From NCBI GenBank assembly GCA_038252405.1, contig JBBSAJ010000053.1:1-14657 (forward strand): a stretch of 14,657 nucleotides of DNA, read 5' to 3'. Positions within the stretch are counted from its first letter, which is position 1. Each line of letters begins with the position of its first letter. The position numbers were made by a program, and so were the translations under genes. Origin of the DNA: DATCDE01 sp038252405 (GTDB taxonomy: Bacteria > Actinomycetota > Actinomycetes > Prado026). The notes beneath the pieces are model-generated. The model saw only the letters and a list, made by a program, of their open reading frames with translations, did not search any database and had not been told where the DNA came from. Of the stretch, positions 5,284-13,142 are shown piece by piece.

Positions 5284-7116
5284 ATGGGGCACTACAAGTC
5301 CAACCTGCGTGACATCGAGTTCAACCTGTTCGAGGTCCTCGGCCGCCAGAACGTGCTGGGCAGCGGCCCGTTCGCCGAGATGGACGTCGACACAGCCAAG
5401 ACCATGCTCGTCGAGGTCGAGCGGCTGGCCGTCAACGAGCTGGCCGAGTCCTTCGAGGACGCCGACCGGCACCCGCCGGTGTTCGACCCGGCCACGGGCT
5501 CGGTCACCATGCCCGAGTCGTTCAAGAAGTCGTACCGCGCCTACCGCGACGCCGGCTGGACGAACCTGGACCTGCCGGCCGAGATGGGCGGCACTCCGAC
5601 CCCGCCGTCGCTGCGCTGGGCGATCGCCGAGATGGTCCTCGGTTCGAACCCCGCCGTGCACATGTTCACCTCCGGTCCCGCGTTCGCCCACGTGCTGTGG
5701 GAGCTGGGCACCGAGGAGCAGAAGCGCTGGGCGCAGGTCTGTGCCGAGAAGGGCTGGGGCGCCACCATGGTGCTCACCGAGCCGGACGCCGGCTCGGACG
5801 TGGGCGCCGGTCGGTCCAAGGCGGTCCCGCAGGCGGACGGCAGCTGGCACATCGAGGGCGTGAAGCGGTTCATCACCTCGGCCGAGCACGACCTGGAGGA
5901 GAACATCTTCCACCTGGTGCTGGCCCGCCCCGAGGGCCACGGGCCGGGCACCAAGGGCCTGTCCCTGTTTTTCGTCCCGAAGTACTTCGTGGACTGGGAG
6001 ACCGGCGAGCTGCAGGGTCGCAACGGCGTGTACACGACCAACCTCGAGAAGAAGATGGGCCTCAAGGCCTCGACGACCTGCGAGCTCACCTTCGGCGAGA
6101 GGGAGCCGGCCGTCGGCTGGCTGGTCGGTGAGGTGCACGAGGGCATCGCCCAGATGTTCCGGATCATCGAGTTCGCCCGGATGATGGTCGGCACCAAGGC
6201 CATCGCGACGCTGTCAACCGGCTACCTCAACGCGCTCGACTACGCCAAGAACCGCGTCCAGGGCGCCGACCTGGCCCAGATGACCGACAAGACGGCTCCC
6301 CGGGTCACGATCACCCACCACCCGGACGTCCGCCGCTCGCTGATGACGCAGAAGGCGTACGCCGAGGGCATGCGGGCGCTGGTGCTGTACACCGCCAGCA
6401 TCCAGGACGACATCACGGTCAAGGAGGCGGCCGGGCAGGACTACGAGATCGACGACCGGCTCAACGACCTGCTGCTGCCGATCGTCAAGGGGTACGGCTC
6501 GGAACGCTCCTACGCGATCCTCGGCGCGGAGTCGCTGCAGACCCTGGGCGGGTCCGGCTACCTGCAGGACTACCCGATCGAGCAGTACATCCGGGACGCC
6601 AAGATCGACACCCTGTACGAGGGCACCACCGCGATCCAGGGCCAGGACCTGTTCTTCCGCAAGATCGTGCGGGACAAGGGCCAGGCGCTGACCCGGCTGC
6701 TCACCGACGTGCAGGAGCTCGCCAAGGGCGACGCCGGGAACGGCCGGCTGGCCCACGAGCGGGAGCTGCTGGGCAAGGGCCTGGAGGACGTGCAGGGCAT
6801 GGTCGGGACGATGGTCGGCCAGCTCACCTCCTCGCAGGAGGACGCGCGCAACATCTACAAGGTCGGGCAGAACACCACCCGGCTGCTGTACTCGCTCGGC
6901 GACCTGGTGGTGGCCTGGCTGCTCATGCGGCAGGCGGACGTCGCCATCACGGCGCTGGCCGGCGCGCCGTCCGACCGCGACCGGGCCTTCTACGAGGGCA
7001 AGGTCGCCGCGGCCCAGTTCTTCGTCCGGCAGGTGCTGCCGCAGCTCAGCGCGCAGCGGGCCATCGCCGAGGCCACGGACAACGCGCTGATGGACCTCCC
7101 GGAGGAGGCCTTCTAG
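5284..7116 (+). CDS. fadE5: Acyl-CoA dehydrogenase, FadE5 type
   Basis: A 610-residue flavoprotein expected to introduce the trans-2 double bond into acyl-CoA, the first step of fatty acid beta-oxidation. The N-terminus (MGHYKSNLRDIEFNLFEVLG) and length match the mycobacterial FadE5 type rather than the ~380-residue classical enzymes. FAD and substrate contacts are in MVLTEPDAGSDVGA and the GVKRFITSA segment. The motif YEGTTAIQGQD carries the likely catalytic Glu at 446, and TLGGSGYLQDYPIEQYIRDAKI is the conserved C-terminal core. Residues beyond about 470 form the extra C-terminal domain seen in this subfamily. AGGAG at 5271-5275 is eight bases before the ATG. It is monocistronic, with paired operator-like boxes upstream and a strong hairpin downstream. 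Chain-length specificity cannot be read, although FadE5 is known to be broad. The gene is intact. Confidence 0.95.
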   Translation: MGHYKSNLRDIEFNLFEVLGRQNVLGSGPFAEMDVDTAKTMLVEVERLAVNELAESFEDADRHPPVFDPATGSVTMPESFKKSYRAYRDAGWTNLDLPAEMGGTPTPPSLRWAIAEMVLGSNPAVHMFTSGPAFAHVLWELGTEEQKRWAQVCAEKGWGATMVLTEPDAGSDVGAGRSKAVPQADGSWHIEGVKRFITSAEHDLEENIFHLVLARPEGHGPGTKGLSLFFVPKYFVDWETGELQGRNGVYTTNLEKKMGLKASTTCELTFGEREPAVGWLVGEVHEGIAQMFRIIEFARMMVGTKAIATLSTGYLNALDYAKNRVQGADLAQMTDKTAPRVTITHHPDVRRSLMTQKAYAEGMRALVLYTASIQDDITVKEAAGQDYEIDDRLNDLLLPIVKGYGSERSYAILGAESLQTLGGSGYLQDYPIEQYIRDAKIDTLYEGTTAIQGQDLFFRKIVRDKGQALTRLLTDVQELAKGDAGNGRLAHERELLGKGLEDVQGMVGTMVGQLTSSQEDARNIYKVGQNTTRLLYSLGDLVVAWLLMRQADVAITALAGAPSDRDRAFYEGKVAAAQFFVRQVLPQLSAQRAIAEATDNALMDLPEEAF

Positions 7117-7126
7117 GTCGCGACCA

Positions 7127-7167
7127 CACCGGGCCGGCTCCCCACTGGGGGTGGAGCCGGCCCGGTG
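7127..7167 (+). terminator. Strong terminator after fadE5
   Basis: CACCGGGCCGGCTCC (7127-7141) pairs perfectly with GGAGCCGGCCCGGTG (7153-7167), a 15-bp stem with an 11-nt loop, beginning ten bases after the TAG. Only TTT follows at 7171-7173, as is usual for high-GC terminators. Confidence 0.85.
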
Positions 7168-7250
7168 ACGTTTGCCCGACCCCCGCGCCGGGCAGAGGTA
7201 GAGAGGTCGGGGCCGCTCCTGGCCCGGCCGGTTCCGCCGGGAGGTCGTCC

Positions 7251-7460
7251 GTGGGTGTTGCTGCCAGCCTGCTCCTCATCGTCATGGGCGCGCTCCTGCA
7301 CGTCGCCGCGCCGGCCACCGTCCCGGGACTGGACCTGACGCTGGTGAGTGGGTTCCTGCTCGCGGTCGGCACGGCCGGGCTGGTGCTGCCCCGCCTGCCG
7401 GTCCGCACCCGCCGCGGGGCGCACGCGGTGAGGCGTAGCCTCCCCGACGACCGTTCCTGA
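7251..7460 (+). CDS. Small two-helix membrane protein, DUF6458-like
   Basis: Encodes 69 residues with two hydrophobic segments (about 4-22 and 30-47), joined by a short PGLDL turn and followed by a basic, Arg-rich tail (RLPVRTRRGAHAVRR). The pattern, a start like MG[VI]xxSLLLIxxGAxL, a central GLDL and then GxxLxxxGxxGLVL, resembles actinobacterial DUF6458 proteins, whose function is not known. The GTG start is supported by GGGAGG at 7239-7244, six bases upstream. The stop is 16 bases before the secreted dehydrogenase-like gene, so the two are probably co-transcribed. CCCGACC (7175-7181) and GGTCGGG (7205-7211) form an inverted repeat in its leader. No clear promoter is seen. Confidence 0.6.
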   Translation: MGVAASLLLIVMGALLHVAAPATVPGLDLTLVSGFLLAVGTAGLVLPRLPVRTRRGAHAVRRSLPDDRS

Positions 7461-7476
7461 CGTCCGGAGGGCTGCC

Positions 7477-8676
7477 ATGGGTCGTCGCCTCGCGATCGGC
7501 CTACTGGCCCTCGCGCTCAGCGCCGCAGCTCTGGTCACCCCCGTCGCTTCCGCCTCCGCGGCACCAGCGGCCACGGCCGCACGACCCGGCTCGCTGGTCA
7601 GCATGGCCACCGCGGTGACGTTCGGGCTGCGCGGCCGGGGCTTCGGCCAGGCCGTGCTCGTGACCTCGGCGAAGGACGGCACCGGACGACTGTTCGTCGT
7701 CGACCGGGTCGGCCGCATCTTCTCCTGGGTCCCGGGCCAGCCGGCCCGGCTGTACCTGGACCTGCGCTCCCGGGTGAACAGCGCCGGCGGCGAGCAGGGC
7801 CTGCTCGGGCTGACGTTCTACCCCGGCTTCCGGACCGTCCCGATCGTCTTCGTCTCCTACACCGACAGCACGGGTGCGCTGCGGGTCTCCCGGTTCCGGC
7901 TGCCGTCCTTCACGACCCCGGCGGTCAGTCCACGGCTGGAGCAGATCGTGCTGACCGTGCCGCACCCGACCTACCGCAACCACAACGCGGGCATGCTCGC
8001 GTTCGGTCCCGACAGTCGCCTGTACGTGTCCACCGGGGACGGCGGTGGCGCGGGCGACCCGTTCGGCCACGCGCAGAGCCTCGCCTCGCTCAGCGGCAAG
8101 ATCCTTCGGCTCAACGTCTCCCAGGGCTGCGCCCCCCACCCCTCCTACTGCGTCCCGCCGGACAACCCCTTCGTCGGGCGGACCGGGGTACGCCAGGAGA
8201 TCTGGCACTACGGCCTGCGCAACCCGTGGCGGTTCAGCATCGATCCGGTCACCGGGACGATGTGGATCGGCGACGTCGGCCAGGACGGGGCCGAGGAGGT
8301 CGACGGTGCGGTGCCGTCCATGAAAGGGCTGAACTTCGGCTGGTCCTGCCGCGAGGGCACCGCCGTCTACAACGTGGCCCGCTGCTCGGCCACCGCGCGG
8401 TACGTCCCGCCCGTCGTCGTCGTCCCGCACCCGCAGGCCGAGGCGCTGATCGGCGGCGTCGTCTACCGCGGCAGCCGGTTCGCCGCGACCTTCGCCGCCC
8501 GCTACCTCTTCGGCGACTTCGTCACCGGCACCCTGTGGACCCGTCCGTCGACCGGCGGGGCGGCCACGGTGGCCGGCGAGCTGCCGGGGGTCACCTCGTT
8601 CGGCACCGACCAGGGCGGCGAGGTCTGGGCCACCACGCTGGCCGGCGGCGTCTACCAGCTGGCCACCGCGAGCTGA
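7477..8676 (+). CDS. Secreted glucose/sorbosone-dehydrogenase-like beta-propeller (PQQ-type)
   Basis: A 399-residue exported protein of the soluble aldose sugar dehydrogenase (GSDH) family, a six-bladed propeller that in characterised members binds PQQ and calcium and oxidises sugars. A Sec signal peptide covers about 1-29 (MGRRLAIGLLALALSAAAL...ASA). Family motifs in order are GEQGLLGLTFYPGF, RNHNAGMLAFGPDSRLYVS with the likely catalytic His at 169, STGDGGGAGDP, GLRNPWRFSIDPVTG, IGDVGQDGAEEVD and GLNFGWSCREG, then a late GGVVYRGS and YLFGDF. GGAGG lies six bases before the ATG. Actual PQQ dependence is not certain, because many actinobacterial homologues are only annotated by similarity. It follows the small membrane protein and is followed by a structured spacer before the copper operon. 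Confidence 0.86.
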   Translation: MGRRLAIGLLALALSAAALVTPVASASAAPAATAARPGSLVSMATAVTFGLRGRGFGQAVLVTSAKDGTGRLFVVDRVGRIFSWVPGQPARLYLDLRSRVNSAGGEQGLLGLTFYPGFRTVPIVFVSYTDSTGALRVSRFRLPSFTTPAVSPRLEQIVLTVPHPTYRNHNAGMLAFGPDSRLYVSTGDGGGAGDPFGHAQSLASLSGKILRLNVSQGCAPHPSYCVPPDNPFVGRTGVRQEIWHYGLRNPWRFSIDPVTGTMWIGDVGQDGAEEVDGAVPSMKGLNFGWSCREGTAVYNVARCSATARYVPPVVVVPHPQAEALIGGVVYRGSRFAATFAARYLFGDFVTGTLWTRPSTGGAATVAGELPGVTSFGTDQGGEVWATTLAGGVYQLATAS

Positions 8677-8682
8677 CCCCCC

Positions 8683-8757
8683 GCATGAAAGCAGCATGAA
8701 GGTGCCCTTCTGTGCGTGTGGCCGCACTTCCGTGCCCTTCATGCGCGGGTAAACCCG
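8683..8757. repeat. Repeat-rich stem-loop cluster between two gene sets
   Basis: Starting seven bases after the upstream stop codon, GCATGAA occurs at 8683-8689 and 8694-8700. GTGCCCTTC occurs at 8702-8710 and 8732-8740. GCATGAAGG (8694-8702) pairs with CCTTCATGC (8736-8744), enclosing a second stem GTGCG/CGCAC (8712-8716 and 8723-8727). A further palindrome CGGGT-AA-ACCCG follows at 8746-8757. The nested hairpin could terminate the upstream transcript, and the last palindrome lies 34 bp before the probable -10 of the copper operon. It is not a recognisable CsoR operator. Confidence 0.65.
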
Positions 8758-8790
8758 GGGGCCGGTTTCGTCCCGTATGTCCGGGGTTCC

Positions 8791-8803
8791 TACTCTTGTC
8801 GGG
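8791..8803 (+). promoter_or_regulatory. Probable leaderless promoter of the copper operon
   Basis: TACTCT at 8791-8796 fits the TANNNT -10 consensus and lies seven bases before the GTG at 8803, so transcription would begin at the start codon itself. There is no ribosome-binding site before this GTG, which agrees with leaderless initiation, common in actinobacteria. No good -35 is seen. Confidence 0.5.
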
Positions 8804-10635
8804 TGCACCAGTGGCTGGGCGTGGCAGCCGGGGCGGCCGTTCTGCTGTCCGGCGCCCGGACGTTGGGCCTGTTGCTGGTGGCCACCTTCCTGGCTCCGCT
8901 CGAGCAGCGCCGACTGGGCCGGCTCGGCGCAGCCGCGCGGGCCAAGGTCCCGGCCGCGGCACTGGTCCAAGCCGGCGTGGCCGTGGTCGCCGTGCCGCTG
9001 CTGCTGACCGGGCTGCTCGGCGTGGGCCTCGGGGACACCGCCCGGCCGACGGTCATCGTCACCTATGCCGGCGACCTGCTGCCGACCAGGGCGCTGTTCG
9101 GGGTGGTCCTGATCGCCCTGGTCATCGCCGGGCTGGTCCCGGTGCTGCACGCCGTCGGTGGGCTGGTCTGGGCCACGCTGCTCGCCACGTTCGCGGCCGC
9201 GCTGCCGGGGCTCACGGTGCCGCACGGGTCGATCAACGACCACGGGCTGCCGTTCATGTCCGGGGCCCTGGTCGGGCTCACCAGCTCGGCCTGGGTCGGC
9301 TCGGTGCTGGCGCTGCGGGCGTTGGCCCGTGACCTGCCCGCCGACCAGGTGGCGGAGGCACGTCGGCGGCTGGCGCGGGCGGTGCCCTGGCTCGGGGTGG
9401 GCCTGGCCTACGGCCTGGCCGGGCTGACCGCCGCCCGACTGCCCACCCTGGCCGCGCTGTGGACGTCGGCGTACGGGCTCACGGCACTGGCCGCCACCCT
9501 GATCGCGGTCGCCCTCGCGGGGGCGGCGCTGCGCGCGACGGTGGCCGTCCAGGAGTCGGTCAAGGCGACGGCGCTGGTCGTGCTGGCCCTCGGGGTCGCC
9601 GGGGTCGCGCTGGCCGTCGTCCTCCCCCCGGCCGGCACCGGTGAGGGGCCGCGCACCCTCGCCGAGCAGCTGGTCGGCATGGCCCTGCCCGCCAGCCCCC
9701 CCACCGTGGCCGGGCTGCTCACCCCGCGCCTGGACTCGGTGATGCTCACCTTCGGCCTGCTGGCCGGTGGGCTGTACCTGGCTGGGACGGTCCGGCTGCA
9801 CCGCCGCGGCATCGGTTGGCCGGTCCTGCGTACCCTCAGCTGGCTGGCCGGGCTCGGCACCGTGCTGCTCGTCACCGCCACCGGGATCGGCGAGTACGCC
9901 ATGACGCTGTTCAGCACGCACATGTTGCAGCACATGGTGCTGACCATGCTCAGCCCGATCCTGCTGGTGCTCGGCGCGCCGGTCACCCTCGCGCTACGGG
10001 CCCTGAAGCCCGCCGAGCGGGGACAGCGGGGCCCCCGCGAGTGGGTCGCCGCGGCGCTGCACGCGCGCCCCACCGTGGTGCTCACGCATCCGTTGGTGGC
10101 CTTGGGCATCTACCTGGGCAGCCTGTACGGCCTGTACTTCACCGGGATCTTCAGCTGGCTGATGGGCTCGCACTACGGCCACGTCTTCATGCTGGTGCAC
10201 TTCCTGGCCTCGGGGTACCTGTTCTTCTGGACGATCGTCGGCGCGGACCCGACCCCCCGGCCGATCCCCTACCCGGTGCGCATCCTGGACCTGCTCGCCA
10301 GCATGGGCGTCCACGCGTTCTTCGGCGTCGTCGTCATGATGTCGACCGCGCTGATCGCCGGGGGGTGGTACGGCCGGGTGGCGCCGCCTTGGCTGGCCAG
10401 CCCGCTGACCGACCAGGGAACCGGCGGCGGGATCGCCTGGGCGTTCGGCGAGATCCCGAGCGTGCTGACCCTGCTCGCCTTGACGGCCCAGTGGATCCAC
10501 AGCGAGGAGCGGTTCGCCCGGCGCACCGAGCGCCAGGCCGAGCGGGACGGCGACGCCGAGCTGGTGGCCTACAACGCCCAGCTGGCCCGGCTGTCCGACC
10601 GGGCCGCGGCCGCGCACTCGATGGAGCAGCCGTGA
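8803..10635 (+). CDS. CopD/CtaG fusion: copper import and oxidase assembly membrane protein
   Basis: A polytopic membrane protein of 610 residues with more than a dozen hydrophobic segments. The first half (to about 300) resembles CopD-type copper-resistance/import proteins. The second half (about 320-580) is a Caa3_CtaG domain, which helps deliver copper to cytochrome c oxidase. Candidate copper ligands in the CtaG half are H373 and H377 (STHMLQHMVL), H429, H457, H460 and H466 (SHYGHVFMLVH) and H504 (MGVHAFFG). The cytoplasmic tail is charged and helical (about 575-610). I prefer the GTG at 8803 because a -10 element is placed for leaderless initiation. An in-frame GTG at 8716 would add 29 residues that are not hydrophobic and lie across the repeat region. 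The stop overlaps the next start (GTGA). The fusion is known in actinobacteria. Confidence 0.92.
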   Translation: MHQWLGVAAGAAVLLSGARTLGLLLVATFLAPLEQRRLGRLGAAARAKVPAAALVQAGVAVVAVPLLLTGLLGVGLGDTARPTVIVTYAGDLLPTRALFGVVLIALVIAGLVPVLHAVGGLVWATLLATFAAALPGLTVPHGSINDHGLPFMSGALVGLTSSAWVGSVLALRALARDLPADQVAEARRRLARAVPWLGVGLAYGLAGLTAARLPTLAALWTSAYGLTALAATLIAVALAGAALRATVAVQESVKATALVVLALGVAGVALAVVLPPAGTGEGPRTLAEQLVGMALPASPPTVAGLLTPRLDSVMLTFGLLAGGLYLAGTVRLHRRGIGWPVLRTLSWLAGLGTVLLVTATGIGEYAMTLFSTHMLQHMVLTMLSPILLVLGAPVTLALRALKPAERGQRGPREWVAAALHARPTVVLTHPLVALGIYLGSLYGLYFTGIFSWLMGSHYGHVFMLVHFLASGYLFFWTIVGADPTPRPIPYPVRILDLLASMGVHAFFGVVVMMSTALIAGGWYGRVAPPWLASPLTDQGTGGGIAWAFGEIPSVLTLLALTAQWIHSEERFARRTERQAERDGDAELVAYNAQLARLSDRAAAAHSMEQP

Positions 10636-11297
10636 GAACCGTCCGCACCGCCGGCCTGCTCGTCGTGGGTGTCGTGAGTCTGCTCGCTGTGGCCGGCTGC
10701 GGTGGCGGCGGCGGACAGGCGGATACGGGCCTGCCGGTCATCGTCACCACGACCCAGGCGTCCGGCCCGTTCCGGGGCACCGTGCTGGACCAGCCGCTGC
10801 CCAAGCCGTCGGGCACCTTGACGAACACGTCGGGGGAGCAGGTCGACTTGGCCACCTCCACGGCCGGCCAGGTCGTGGCCCTGTACGTCGGCTACACGCA
10901 CTGCCCCGACGTCTGCCCCACCACGATGGCCGACCTGTCGGTCGCCGTGCGCAGCCTGCCGGCCGCGGACCGCAGCAAGGTCAGCGTCGTGATGATCACC
11001 AGCGACCCGGGCCGGGACACCCAGACCCGGATGCGGGAGTGGCTGGCTGCCTTCGACCCGACCTTCGTCGGCCTCACCGGCCCCTACGCCGACGTGGCGA
11101 AGGCGGCCCACGAGGTGGGCATCCCCATCGAGCCGCCGGTGCAGCAGCCGGACGGGACCTGGGTCGTCGACCACGGCGCGCAGGTGCTGCTCTACAGCCC
11201 CCGGACCGGCACCGCGAAGCTCGTCTTCACGTCCGGGTTCACCCCCGCAGACATCGCCCACGACATGAGCACGCTGATCGAAGGAGTGGACCCGTGA
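10632..11297 (+). CDS. Sco1/SenC-family copper chaperone lipoprotein
   Basis: A 221-residue thioredoxin-fold protein anchored outside the membrane, expected to bind copper and pass it to the CuA site of cytochrome oxidase or other cuproenzymes. The N-terminus is a lipoprotein signal with lipobox AVAGC (acylated Cys 23), followed by a glycine-rich linker. Copper ligands of the Sco family are all present: the CxxxC motif HCPDVCP (C91, C95) and the distal His H181 (VVDHGAQVLLY). Supporting motifs are VALYVGYTHCPDVCPTTMADL and VVMITSDPGRDT. The GTG start overlaps the TGA of the upstream membrane protein, and its own TGA overlaps the next start, so translation is coupled on both sides. The gene is intact, and the order matches the copper cluster known from Streptomyces. 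Confidence 0.93.
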   Translation: MRTVRTAGLLVVGVVSLLAVAGCGGGGGQADTGLPVIVTTTQASGPFRGTVLDQPLPKPSGTLTNTSGEQVDLATSTAGQVVALYVGYTHCPDVCPTTMADLSVAVRSLPAADRSKVSVVMITSDPGRDTQTRMREWLAAFDPTFVGLTGPYADVAKAAHEVGIPIEPPVQQPDGTWVVDHGAQVLLYSPRTGTAKLVFTSGFTPADIAHDMSTLIEGVDP

Positions 11298-11833
11298 CCC
11301 CCCGCACCATCGCGTCCGCCGTCCTGGCTGGAGCGCTCGCCCTGACCACCCTGACCACCCTGACCGCTTGCGGCTCGGCGTCGACGCCGGCCGCCTCTCC
11401 GGGCGGAGGAGCCAGCGTGGCCGCCACGACGGGGGTCGCCGTCACCGACCCGTGGGTCGTCGTCCCCCCGACCCCGGACACCACGGCGGCGTTCGGCACC
11501 CTGCACAACAACGGCAGCGCCGAGGTCCGCCTGATCGGGGTCGACACGGACGTCGCGGCGATGGTCCAGGTGCACGAGACGGTCACCCAGGGCAACGTCG
11601 CCCACATGCAGGAGGTGGCCGGCGGGCTGGCCATCCCCGCGGGCGGCACTGTGCAGCTGAAGCCGGGCGGTTACCACGTCATGCTCATGCAGCTCACCCG
11701 CCCGGTGAAGGAGGGCGACCAGGTGCGGCTGACCTTCAGGTTCTCCGATGGCAGCTCGGTCGGGGTGACGGCCCCGGTCCGGGCCCGCGCCGGCATGGCC
11801 AGCTCGTCCGCCTCGTCCTCGTCGATGGGGTGA
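11294..11833 (+). CDS. PCuAC-family copper(I) chaperone lipoprotein
   Basis: A 179-residue cupredoxin-like periplasmic-side copper carrier (DUF461/PCuAC). The lipobox LTAC gives acylated Cys 26. The Cu(I) site is H94 (VQVHETV), M105 (AHMQEV), H128 and M130 (YHVM), the family H-x10-M ... H-x-M arrangement. The gap between M105 and H128 is 22 residues rather than the often quoted 21. Further family features are DPWVVVPP near 52-59, AFGTLHNNG and the VQLKPGGYHVMLMQL strand. The C-terminus ends in a Ser-rich tail (residues 169-177). AAGGAG at 11281-11286 precedes the GTG by seven bases, and this GTG overlaps the Sco stop. Such proteins work with Sco in copper delivery, which fits the neighbours. 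Confidence 0.93.
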   Translation: MTPRTIASAVLAGALALTTLTTLTACGSASTPAASPGGGASVAATTGVAVTDPWVVVPPTPDTTAAFGTLHNNGSAEVRLIGVDTDVAAMVQVHETVTQGNVAHMQEVAGGLAIPAGGTVQLKPGGYHVMLMQLTRPVKEGDQVRLTFRFSDGSSVGVTAPVRARAGMASSSASSSSMG

Positions 11834-11837
11834 GCTG

Positions 11838-13049
11838 ATGGCTGCCACGTTCTCCCGGCGCAGCCTCCTGTTCGGTGCCGGTGGGCTTGCCGTGGGGACG
11901 GTCGCGGGGGGTGTGGCCGGGGCCGCCCTCGCCGCCGACGGGGCCGACCCGACGACGTCGACCCAAGGGGCCGCCGAGCCGTTCTTCGGTGCGCACCAGG
12001 CCGGCATCGCCACCCCCGTCCAGTCCGCGGCGGAGCTGGTCGCGCTCGACCTGGCCAGCGGCACCAGCGTCGGCACGCTCCGTACCGTGCTGCAGGCCTG
12101 GACGGCTGCCGCGGCCGCGATGACGTCCGGGCAGGGCGAGCCGGACGACGCCAGCCGCGACATCCTGCGGTCCGGCCCGGCCCGGCTCACAGTGACCGTC
12201 GGCTTCGGCCCGGACCTGTTCCCCAAGCTGGGCCTGGACGCCCAGCTGCCACCAGGGCTCGCCCCGGTCCCGGCGTTCCGGCACGACGCCCTCGAGCCAC
12301 GCTTCGTCGGCGGCGACGTGCTGGTCCAAGTCGCCTCGGACGACGCGCTGGTCGCCAGCCACACCGCGCGTCGCCTGGTCACGCTCGCCGGGTCCGCGCT
12401 CACCACTCGCTGGTGGCAGCACGGCTTCTCCCGCACGCCGTCCTCGACCACGGACTCGACGACGCCGCGCAACCTCATGGGCCAGGTCGATGGCAGCGCC
12501 AACCCGACGCCCGGCACCGACCTGTTCGACCAGACGGTGTGGGCCGGGTCGACCGCGCCGGAGTGGCTGCGCGGCGGCTCGTTCGTCGTCGTCCGCCGGA
12601 TCCGGATGTTCCTGGACACCTGGGAGCAGCTCAACCGGGAGCAGCAGGAACGGGTCATCGGCCGGACCAAGGACACCGGCGCCCCGCTGACCGGCGGCGC
12701 CGAGAAGGACCAGCCCGACTTCGCCGCCCAGAACCCGGACGGGTCGCTGGTGATCCCGGCGACGGCGCACCTGCGGCTGTCCCACCCGACCTCGACCCGG
12801 GGAGCCCGGATCTTCCGCCGCGGCTTCAGCTACGACGACGGTGCCCTGGACGACGGCAGCCGGGACGCCGGCCTGCTGTTCCTGGCCTGGCAGGCAGACC
12901 CTCGCAAAGGGTTCCTGCCGATCCAGTCCCGCATCGACATGGGCGACCGGCTCAACATGTTCACCCGCGCGGTCGGGTCGGCGATCTTCGCCTGCCCGCC
13001 GGGCGTCACCGAGGGCAGCTACCTCGGCGCGTCACTGTTGGAGGCCTGA
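11838..13049 (+). CDS. Tat-exported DyP-type heme peroxidase
   Basis: A 403-residue dye-decolorising peroxidase of the EfeB/DtpA group. A twin-arginine signal (FSRRSLLFGAGG, R7-R8) predicts export with heme already bound. The family start EPFFGAHQAGIATP is at 47-60. The hallmark GxxDG is at 215-219 (GQVDG), with distal Asp 218 followed by SANP. The proximal heme ligand is probably H311 (ATAHLRLSHP), and the distal Arg lies in ARIFRRGFSYDDG (R327 or R328). The start is four bases after the PCuAC stop with a weak GGGGTGAG upstream. In Streptomyces lividans the DyP protein DtpA is encoded with Sco and the copper chaperone ECuC and is needed to mature the copper oxidase GlxA. The same partners here support a copper-linked role rather than iron uptake. 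No efeU or efeO genes are adjacent. Confidence 0.95.
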   Translation: MAATFSRRSLLFGAGGLAVGTVAGGVAGAALAADGADPTTSTQGAAEPFFGAHQAGIATPVQSAAELVALDLASGTSVGTLRTVLQAWTAAAAAMTSGQGEPDDASRDILRSGPARLTVTVGFGPDLFPKLGLDAQLPPGLAPVPAFRHDALEPRFVGGDVLVQVASDDALVASHTARRLVTLAGSALTTRWWQHGFSRTPSSTTDSTTPRNLMGQVDGSANPTPGTDLFDQTVWAGSTAPEWLRGGSFVVVRRIRMFLDTWEQLNREQQERVIGRTKDTGAPLTGGAEKDQPDFAAQNPDGSLVIPATAHLRLSHPTSTRGARIFRRGFSYDDGALDDGSRDAGLLFLAWQADPRKGFLPIQSRIDMGDRLNMFTRAVGSAIFACPPGVTEGSYLGASLLEA

Positions 13050-13142
13050 GCCGCGGAGTCCCCGGGTTCTGGTCCCCGATGGGCGATGCCGCCGGTCGGA
13101 GGGGCAGGATGGGCCTGACGTGACAACCCGAAGGGATGCCCC

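Noticed and set aside
8746..8757. CGGGTAAACCCG considered as a CsoR copper-repressor operator
   Set aside because: CsoR sites have a C-rich/G-rich palindrome flanked by AT/TA (like TACCCC...GGGGTA). The arm order here is reversed, so it was kept only as a palindrome.
7501..9933. An 810-codon open frame on the minus strand
   Set aside because: It lies antisense to two well-supported genes and their spacer and has a low-complexity Gly/Arg/Gln/Asp-rich composition. It reflects the scarcity of stops in high-GC DNA.
11192..12676. A 494-codon minus-strand open frame across the PCuAC and peroxidase genes
   Set aside because: It is antisense to two genes with complete functional motifs and contains no recognisable domain.
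11838..13049. Peroxidase as EfeB of an EfeUOB iron-uptake system
   Set aside because: No efeU or efeO gene is adjacent, and the gene is coupled to Sco and PCuAC, so a copper-linked DtpA-like role is the better reading.
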